Source: Bacilli bacterium
GTDB taxonomy: Bacteria > Bacillota_I > Bacilli_A > Izemoplasmatales > Hujiaoplasmataceae
Direction: 5' to 3'
NCBI GenBank assembly: GCA_018400565.1
Contig: JAGYMP010000080.1
Span: 1-10,342 of the forward strand
Length of the DNA: 10,342 nucleotides
How positions within the stretch are numbered: the first letter of the stretch is position 1; every line of letters starts with the position of its first letter. Below, one piece after another: positions 6,187 through 10,342 of this stretch. The notes under the pieces are model-generated. The model saw only the letters and a program-made list of their open reading frames with translations. It did no database searches and was not told where the DNA came from. Made by a program: the position numbers and the translations under genes.

Positions 6187-7308
6187 ATGGCTACTTTAAC
6201 ATTCAAAGATTTAGTGAAGGTTTATGACAACGGTGTCGAAGCCGTCACGGATTTTTCGCTCAAGGTCAAAGACAAGGAATTCATCGTATTCGTCGGCCCG
6301 TCCGGTTGCGGTAAATCAACGACATTGCGTATGGTTGCCGGTCTGGAAGAGATCACCAAGGGTGAGCTCTACATCGACGACGTGCTGGTCAATGACGTCG
6401 CTCCGAAGGACAGAGACATCGCAATGGTGTTCCAATCCTATGCGCTTTATCCGCACATGACGGTGTATGACAACATGGCATTCGGTTTGAAACTGAGAAA
6501 AATGCCGAAACAGGAAATCGAAAAACGCGTCAACCGTGCCGCGGATATTTTGGGACTCAGAGCCTATCTTGACAGAAAACCGAAGGCACTGTCCGGCGGT
6601 CAGCGTCAAAGGGTTGCACTCGGACGCGCGATTGTCCGCGATGCCAAGGTCTTTTTGATGGATGAACCACTTTCAAACCTCGATGCGAAATTGCGTGTGC
6701 AGATGCGCGCCGAATTGATTAAATTGCATGAACGTTTGGAAACAACGACGATTTATGTGACGCATGACCAGATTGAGGCCATGACGATGGCATCACGGAT
6801 CGTTGTCATGAAAGAGGGTTACATCCAACAAATCGGAACCCCGAAAGACATCTATGACAATCCGAACAATATGTTCGTCGGTGGATTCATCGGCACCCCC
6901 GCCATGAACTTCCTGCCGGGGATCGTCAAGGATGACGGGTATTTCTACTGCGAGCATCTGAAACTCAAAGTGCCTGAATCCAAACTTAAATTGGCCAAAG
7001 ACGAAGACTACATCAACGAAGACATCATATTGGGTATCCGGCCCGAAGATATGCATGATGAAAAGGCCGCGCTCAAGGCTTACGATGAATCAAAAGCCAA
7101 ACTTGACGTGGACGTGGCCGAGCTTCTCGGTTCGGAAACCAACATCCACATCACCGTCGGGGACAACGTCATCATCGCGAAGGTCGATGCACGTGCCGAC
7201 ATCAAGATGGGTGATAAACTCGAAATGGCTTTCAACATGAACAAAGCACATTTCTTTAATCCGGAAACGGAAGAACGGATCACAAAGAAAGTCCGTCTCA
7301 AATCATAA
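6187..7308 (+). CDS. MsmK/MsmX/UgpC-type sugar ABC transporter ATPase
   Basis: This is the ATP-hydrolysing subunit of carbohydrate ABC importers, acting at the inner face of the membrane. The 373-residue length and layout match the MalK/UgpC/MsmK group. The ABC domain shows Walker A GPSGCGKST (37-45), Q-loop Gln83 in FQSYALYPHMTV, signature LSGGQ (135-139), Walker B VFLMDE with Glu160, D-loop SNLDAK and H-loop His193. The C-terminal regulatory TOBE-type region includes GTPAMNFLPG and LGIRPEDMH. No permease or solute-binding protein gene is adjacent, and the gene has its own terminator. That agrees with a shared ATPase serving several importers, as known for MsmX in Bacillus and MsmK in streptococci. 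Substrate cannot be told from the sequence. The ribosome binding site TAGGAGG at 6176-6182 fixes the start. Confidence 0.93.
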   Translation: MATLTFKDLVKVYDNGVEAVTDFSLKVKDKEFIVFVGPSGCGKSTTLRMVAGLEEITKGELYIDDVLVNDVAPKDRDIAMVFQSYALYPHMTVYDNMAFGLKLRKMPKQEIEKRVNRAADILGLRAYLDRKPKALSGGQRQRVALGRAIVRDAKVFLMDEPLSNLDAKLRVQMRAELIKLHERLETTTIYVTHDQIEAMTMASRIVVMKEGYIQQIGTPKDIYDNPNNMFVGGFIGTPAMNFLPGIVKDDGYFYCEHLKLKVPESKLKLAKDEDYINEDIILGIRPEDMHDEKAALKAYDESKAKLDVDVAELLGSETNIHITVGDNVIIAKVDARADIKMGDKLEMAFNMNKAHFFNPETEERITKKVRLKS

Positions 7309-7316
7309 CAGATATG

Positions 7317-7349
7317 ATCCGCCCTCCATGTGGGGGCGGATTTTTTTTT
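7317..7349 (+). terminator. Intrinsic terminator after the sugar ABC ATPase gene
   Basis: A GC-rich stem pairs ATCCGCCC (7317-7324) with GGGCGGAT (7334-7341). It continues past a bulged T into CC/GG around an ATGT loop and is followed by nine T residues. This is the strongest terminator in the window by GC content. Confidence 0.93.
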
Positions 7350-7379
7350 ACTTTCTCAAACGCAGAAGGAATGTGTGTA

Positions 7380-7388
7380 TGGTAGGAT
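7380..7388 (+). promoter_or_regulatory. Possible extended -10 promoter of the comK-like gene
   Basis: TGGTAGGAT has a TG one base ahead of a TATAAT-like TAGGAT (4 of 6). There is no good -35 box. It ends 15 bases before the start codon, so the transcript leader would be very short. Low confidence. Confidence 0.28.
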
Positions 7389-7403
7389 AAACCCGGTGGT
7401 TTG

Positions 7404-7841
7404 ATGAATATTGATTATATATGCAGAACACATAACGGACAGACCGCAATCATAAGCAATCATCGAATGTATGTCACTGACCACTCGGTGACATACGTGT
7501 TGAATCATGTGTTATTGATGAGACTCGCCACAATCGAAGGACGGTTGTCCGCCACGAAAACGTTAACCGGATGGGGACGGAAAATACCTATCTATGTGGA
7601 TCGAAGCCATGTATTCATGGTTCTTAAGGGACTGAGGTCCGATGAAGCATTGATTGTCAATGTGAAAAATATCGTTTCAATCGAGAAAAAGCATGATGGC
7701 AGCGGCATCATTTCTTTTTCGAAAGGCCACGTTCTAGTGTTTGCCTCATGGGCGATTCTTTGTCGGCAATGGAAACGTGCATCAGCGATGATTCAGCTCA
7801 ATGAAAGACTCGAAAATGCTTTCATGCGAAAAACACGTTGA
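7404..7841 (+). CDS. ComK-like protein (competence transcription factor family)
   Basis: The 145-residue product aligns by eye with the core of ComK, the DNA-binding master regulator of competence in Bacillus. The pattern IEGRLSATKTLTGWGRKIPI followed by VDRSHVFMV and a downstream 'VN-[VK]-I' matches ComK's GRKAGT, KPPIMVDPS, FLFPT and WISHVHV stretch in order and spacing. The NGQTAIIS near the N-terminus matches ComK's NGATIAVL. It is shorter than B. subtilis ComK (192 residues), mainly at the C-terminus, and the N-terminal spacing is tighter. An alternative is a LytTR-like DNA-binding domain, since VNVKNIVSIEKKHDGSG resembles that fold too, but the upstream GR/KxPI block favours ComK. The ATG at 7404 is chosen over the adjacent TTG at 7401. 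The ribosome binding site GGTGG (7395-7399) is close to it. A long inverted repeat lies at codons 22-32. Confidence 0.6.
   Translation: MNIDYICRTHNGQTAIISNHRMYVTDHSVTYVLNHVLLMRLATIEGRLSATKTLTGWGRKIPIYVDRSHVFMVLKGLRSDEALIVNVKNIVSIEKKHDGSGIISFSKGHVLVFASWAILCRQWKRASAMIQLNERLENAFMRKTR
7467..7498. repeat. 14-bp inverted repeat inside the comK-like gene
   Basis: GTATGTCAC (7469-7477) pairs perfectly with GTGACATAC (7488-7496). Three inner pairs (one G-T) close a CCAC tetraloop at 7481-7484, and two outer pairs (one G-T) extend it to 14 bp. It begins at an in-frame ATG (codon 22). No T-run follows, so it is not an intrinsic terminator. It could be an mRNA hairpin affecting translation or a palindromic protein-binding site. 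Confidence 0.7.
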
Positions 7842-7846
7842 AAAAG

Positions 7847-7875
7847 TAGCATTTTTGTCAAATATCCTGTATAAT
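7847..7875 (+). promoter_or_regulatory. Probable promoter of the pgk cluster
   Basis: A perfect TATAAT (7870-7875) lies 17 bases after a weak -35 TAGCAT (7847-7852). A better-looking TTGTCA at 7855-7860 has no -10 box at proper spacing. The resulting leader is about 45 bases. The in-frame ATG at 7874 falls within the -10 box, which excludes it as the pgk start. Confidence 0.55.
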
Positions 7876-7924
7876 GAATATTGTGATAAACAAAAGAAAC
7901 GATATCTTTTTGGGAGGAATACCG

Positions 7925-9121
7925 ATGAAGAAAAAAATGATGGAAGATTTGGATGTACGAGGAAAAAAGGTCTTGTGTCGTGTTGATTTCAATGTGCCGA
8001 TCCAGGACGGTAAAATCACGGATGACAATCGCATCATTCAGGCATTGCCGACGATTCGTTATTTGCTTGAGCAAAATGCGCGGCTCATCCTTTTCAGCCA
8101 TCTCGGACGCGTGAAAAAAGAAGCGGACAAGAAGGAACTGACATTGAAGCCGGTTGCTGAGAAATTGGCTGAACACCTTAAGAAAGATGTCACTTTTGTA
8201 CCAAAAACACGCGGCGAAGAGTTGGAAAATAAAATCAATGCCATGAAAGACGGCGAGGTGCTCATGGTCGAAAATACACGGTTTGAGGATCTTGACGGCA
8301 AAAAAGAATCCGGCAACGATCCCGAGCTCGGGAAATATTGGGCCGGTCTCGGCGATATGTTCGTCAACGACGCGTTCGGCACTGCACACCGCAGCCATGC
8401 ATCAAACGTCGGCATCGCCAAAAACATTGAAACAGCCGCCGGCTATTTGATGGAGAGGGAACTCCGCTATATCGGTGGTGCGGTCGACAATCCGACGCAT
8501 CCGTTTATCGCCATTCTTGGGGGCGCAAAAGTCTCCGATAAAATCGGCGTCATTGAAAATCTGCTAAAAAAAGCCGATAAGATTCTGATTGGCGGCGGCA
8601 TGGCATATACATTCATGAAATCAATCGGTTATGCCATCGGAACATCGATCGTCGAAGATGACAAACTTGATCTCGCAAAATCGTTGCTTGACAAAGCGGA
8701 AGGAAAAATCGTCTTGCCCGTTGATTTGGTCGTGACCAAAGAATTCAAGGCGGATGCCGATTCACGTGTTACGACCTATGAAAACATCGAAGATGATGAA
8801 ATGGGACTGGACGTGGGTCCGAAAACGATCGATCTGTTTGAAAAAGAACTGAAAGGTGCCAAGACCGTCGTATGGAACGGTCCGCTCGGCGTCTTTGAAT
8901 TTGAACGTTTTGCCAAAGGGACAGAATCCATCTGTGAGATTTTGGCGAATTTGGATGAAGCGACCACCATCGTCGGCGGGGGCGATTCAGCTGCGGCGGC
9001 GATTCAGATGGGCTTTCGCGAGGAATTCACACACATCTCCACAGGCGGCGGTGCATCCCTGCAATATCTTCAAGGCAATGTCCTGCCCGGACTTGAGGCC
9101 ATCGACGACAAAGAAGTTTAA
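7925..9121 (+). CDS. pgk: Phosphoglycerate kinase
   Basis: Pgk transfers the acyl phosphate of 1,3-bisphosphoglycerate to ADP, giving ATP and 3-phosphoglycerate in glycolysis (cytosol). The 398-residue length is normal. Substrate-side motifs are RVDFNVP (19-25), FSHLGR (57-62), NTRFED (117-122) and AHRSHAS (154-160). Nucleotide-side motifs are LGGAKVSDKIGVIENLL (198-214), VWNGPLGVFE (316-325), GGGDSAAA (351-358) and STGGGASL (372-379). The start at ATG 7925 is set by GGGAGG (7912-7917), 7 bases upstream. It is the first gene of a pgk-HPr-tpiA cluster. gapA, often its upstream neighbour in Bacillota, is absent from this window, replaced by the comK-like gene. Confidence 0.97.
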   Translation: MKKKMMEDLDVRGKKVLCRVDFNVPIQDGKITDDNRIIQALPTIRYLLEQNARLILFSHLGRVKKEADKKELTLKPVAEKLAEHLKKDVTFVPKTRGEELENKINAMKDGEVLMVENTRFEDLDGKKESGNDPELGKYWAGLGDMFVNDAFGTAHRSHASNVGIAKNIETAAGYLMERELRYIGGAVDNPTHPFIAILGGAKVSDKIGVIENLLKKADKILIGGGMAYTFMKSIGYAIGTSIVEDDKLDLAKSLLDKAEGKIVLPVDLVVTKEFKADADSRVTTYENIEDDEMGLDVGPKTIDLFEKELKGAKTVVWNGPLGVFEFERFAKGTESICEILANLDEATTIVGGGDSAAAAIQMGFREEFTHISTGGGASLQYLQGNVLPGLEAIDDKEV

Positions 9122-9136
9122 GTCTCAGACAACTCA

Positions 9137-9171
9137 ATCGTTGCAATGACAGTCTCTGTGATCGCGACGAT
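9137..9171 (+). repeat. Imperfect hairpin between pgk and the HPr gene
   Basis: ATCGTTGC (9137-9144) pairs with GCGACGAT (9164-9171) through 8 pairs, one of them G-T. Inside, a short internal stretch with two mismatches leads to ACAG/CTGT (9149-9152 with 9156-9159) around a TCT loop. About 14 of 16 positions pair. Only four T residues follow (9179-9182), after GATGACC, so it is not a good terminator. It may be a processing, stability or attenuation element that sets the HPr/tpiA level relative to pgk. Confidence 0.5.
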
Positions 9172-9206
9172 GATGACCTTTTAAATCAGAAAGAGAGGAA
9201 AAGGAT

Positions 9207-9452
9207 ATGGAAAAAATAATCACAATCAAAGATACCGCTGGTCTCCACGCCAAATTGGCGGCAAAAGTCGTTCAGACCGCCAGCAAATATGATGTTGAAA
9301 TCCGCTTGGAATACGATCATGTCACAATCGATGCGAAATCCATTCTTGGTTTGATGAGTTTGGCTGTCCCGAAAGGGAAAAACGTCAAATTGATCGCCGA
9401 AGGAAACGATGCCGAGAAGGCCATCGAAGACATAGAGAAGATACTTGGTTGA
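9207..9452 (+). CDS. HPr-family phosphocarrier protein with altered active-site loop
   Basis: HPr carries phosphate from PEP via Enzyme I to sugar-specific Enzyme II units of the PTS. In Bacillota it also acts as a regulator after phosphorylation on a serine by HPr kinase. The 81-residue product has the HPr fold pattern: GLHAK with phosphorylatable His14 (equivalent to His15) and AKSILGLMSLAVPKG with Ser45 (equivalent to Ser46). The active-site loop is unusual: typical GLHARPA reads GLHAKLA here, so the nearly invariant Arg17 and Pro18 are Lys16 and Leu17. It is also a few residues shorter at the C-terminus than most (85-88). It could be a working but divergent HPr, or a mainly regulatory paralogue in the manner of Crh, which instead loses the His. 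The ribosome binding site is AGAGAGGA (9191-9198). tpiA follows 12 bases after its TGA. Confidence 0.9.
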   Translation: MEKIITIKDTAGLHAKLAAKVVQTASKYDVEIRLEYDHVTIDAKSILGLMSLAVPKGKNVKLIAEGNDAEKAIEDIEKILG

Positions 9453-9464
9453 GGGGATGGGAGT

Positions 9465-10226
9465 ATGAGAAAACCGTTTATTGCAGGAAACTGGAAAATG
9501 CATAAAACAAGGGACGAAGCTCTGTACTTTGTCCTCAAGGTATCAAGCGAAGTCCCAAACATGGACAAGGTGGAAACCGCGATTTGTCCGCCCTCACCTT
9601 TGTTGCGCGATCTTATCAAGCGACAAGGTGAAAACCTCCGAATCGGCGCACAAAACATGCATTACGAAGAAGAAGGCGCCTTCACCGGTGAGGTTTCACC
9701 GTTGTTGCTCAAAAGTTATAATGTGACCCACGTCATCATCGGACACAGTGAACGCCGTAATCTATTCGGCGAAACCGATGAAGATGTCAACCGTAAAATC
9801 CACATGGCACTCAAACACGGTCTAAAACCGATCGTATGCATCGGTGAGCATTTGGAAGAACGCGAAAACGGAAAAACCAACGACGTCCTCGAACGTCAGG
9901 TCAAAAAAGCGTTTGACGGGGTAAAAAAAGAAGACCTGGAAGATGTCGTCATCGCTTATGAACCGATTTGGGCCATCGGTACCGGTAAGACCGCAACCGC
10001 GGATGTTGCCGGGGAAGCCTGCGGATTTATCCGGAGCCTCATCAAAGATCGTTACGGAAGCGATGTTGCCGAAGCCATCCGAATCCAATACGGTGGTTCG
10101 GTGAAACCACACAATATCGATGAGTTGCTCGATGAAGAAGATATCGACGGCGCTTTGATCGGCGGGGCATCCCTTGACGCTGATAAATTCATCACCATGG
10201 CCAAAGCCGCGCTTAACCATCTATAA
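9465..10226 (+). CDS. tpiA: Triosephosphate isomerase
   Basis: TpiA interconverts dihydroxyacetone phosphate and glyceraldehyde 3-phosphate in glycolysis. The 253-residue length is standard. Catalytic residues are visible: Lys11 in AGNWKMHK, His94 in IIGHSERR and the base Glu166 in AYEPIWAIGTGKTAT, whose IGTGK part is the mobile loop. The phosphate-gripping YGGSVKP (209-215) and GALIGGASL (229-237) are intact. The ATG at 9465 follows GAGGGGATGGGAG; an ATG at 9457 in that stretch is out of frame. It is the last gene of the pgk cluster, with a terminator 5 bases past its stop. No phosphoglycerate mutase or enolase gene follows, unlike the Bacillus gapA operon. Confidence 0.97.
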   Translation: MRKPFIAGNWKMHKTRDEALYFVLKVSSEVPNMDKVETAICPPSPLLRDLIKRQGENLRIGAQNMHYEEEGAFTGEVSPLLLKSYNVTHVIIGHSERRNLFGETDEDVNRKIHMALKHGLKPIVCIGEHLEERENGKTNDVLERQVKKAFDGVKKEDLEDVVIAYEPIWAIGTGKTATADVAGEACGFIRSLIKDRYGSDVAEAIRIQYGGSVKPHNIDELLDEEDIDGALIGGASLDADKFITMAKAALNHL

Positions 10227-10231
10227 AAGAT

Positions 10232-10260
10232 AAAAGGACCTTTCCCAGGGTCCTTTTTTT
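10232..10260 (+). terminator. Intrinsic terminator of the pgk-tpiA cluster
   Basis: AAAAGGACC (10232-10240) pairs with GGTCCTTTT (10249-10257) around an 8-base loop, and the T-run continues to 10260. It begins 6 bases after the tpiA stop. Confidence 0.88.
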
Positions 10261-10267
10261 GAATATA

Positions 10268-10296
10268 AAAAGACGCTCAGAATGTGAGCGTCTTTT
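10268..10296. terminator. Bidirectional terminator between tpiA and the convergent rpsD
   Basis: A perfect 12-bp stem, AAAAGACGCTCA (10268-10279) with TGAGCGTCTTTT (10285-10296), has a 5-base loop. A-run and T-run flanks make it functional on both strands. On the minus strand it lies just past the rpsD stop, so it probably serves that gene first and backs up the tpiA terminator. Confidence 0.85.
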
Positions 10297-10306
10297 CTTA
10301 TTATGA

Positions 10307-10342
10307 TTACTTGTTGTAAAGCTCGACGATCAGATTTTCTTT
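10307..10342 (-). CDS. rpsD: C-terminus of ribosomal protein S4 (partial)
   Basis: Read on the minus strand from the right edge, the last codons encode KENLIVELYNK and then TAA (10309-10307). Ribosomal protein S4 ends in a closely similar sequence in many bacteria (for example, ...NEHLIVELYSK in E. coli). S4 is a primary 16S rRNA-binding protein of the small subunit and is often a single-gene unit in Bacillota. Only 11 residues are visible, so the call rests on the distinctive tail and the correctly placed terminator. Confidence 0.72.
   Translation of the reverse strand, partial: KENLIVELYNK

Noticed and set aside
7813..7855. AAAATGCT/AGCATTTT inverted repeat as a terminator of the comK-like gene
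   Set aside because: The 8-bp AT-rich stem has a 27-base loop and a T-run of only five; it is likely too weak, and it overlaps the pgk promoter region.
7874..7924. Upstream ATG extension of pgk
   Set aside because: The ATG overlaps the -10 box. GGGAGG at 7912-7917 and the family length favour ATG 7925.
7793..8398. Minus-strand open frame (201 codons) opposite pgk
   Set aside because: It overlaps the certain pgk coding sequence and the pgk promoter, and its composition is not protein-like.
9146..9184. Possible 12-codon leader peptide between pgk and the HPr gene (ATG 9146 to TAA 9184)
   Set aside because: It has no ribosome binding site and lies mostly inside the hairpin; a leader peptide cannot be supported without comparison.
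1..10342. CRISPR array, tRNA or rRNA genes, phage or defence system
   Set aside because: I saw no regularly spaced repeats, no tRNA-like cloverleaf or CCA ends, and no genes of these classes.

Overview
The window looks like chromosome of a Bacillota-type bacterium, possibly from a lineage near the Mollicutes that keeps the standard genetic code. The evidence is a SufCDSUB iron-sulfur operon that uses SufU, a DarA-type cyclic-di-AMP receptor, a ComK-like protein, an HPr with the regulatory serine, strong AGGAGG/GGTGAT ribosome binding sites, and compact sigma-A promoters. TGA ends several genes (sufD, sufS, the PucR-type gene, the comK-like gene, the HPr gene) and is never read through, so the Mycoplasma/Spiroplasma code does not apply. 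I cannot name a species.

Layout. Bases 1-79 hold the last codons of what is probably a transposase, followed by a symmetric hairpin at 118-153. A good promoter at 225-253 then drives the suf operon (277-5031): sufC, a short sufD, sufS, sufU and sufB, closed by a terminator at 5037-5064. Three single-gene units follow: the c-di-AMP receptor gene (5144-5467), a small regulator with a PucR-type helix-turn-helix (5547-6098), and a sugar-ABC-transporter ATPase of the MsmK/MsmX/UgpC type (6187-7308). Each is followed by an intrinsic terminator, and the first two have extended -10 promoters. Next comes a ComK-like gene (7404-7841) with a strong inverted repeat inside its 5' coding region.

The last part is a glycolytic cluster: pgk (7925-9121), an HPr-family gene with an altered active-site loop (9207-9452), and tpiA (9465-10226). 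An imperfect hairpin lies between pgk and the HPr gene. The cluster ends at two tandem hairpins, and the second also serves the convergent gene at the right edge. That gene's last codons read as the C-terminus of ribosomal protein S4 (rpsD, minus strand).

How the genes work together. SufS takes sulfur from cysteine, SufU accepts it, and the SufB-SufC-SufD scaffold builds Fe-S clusters. Pgk and TpiA are central glycolytic enzymes, and the HPr between them may link carbon flux to regulation or sugar uptake. The MsmK-like ATPase probably powers sugar importers encoded elsewhere. Most of the window is ordinary housekeeping. The points most worth a second look are the HPr with Lys-Leu where Arg-Pro is nearly invariant, the truncated SufD, the ComK-like gene with its internal 14-bp hairpin, and the hairpin between pgk and the HPr gene. 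I found no clearly new multi-gene system.
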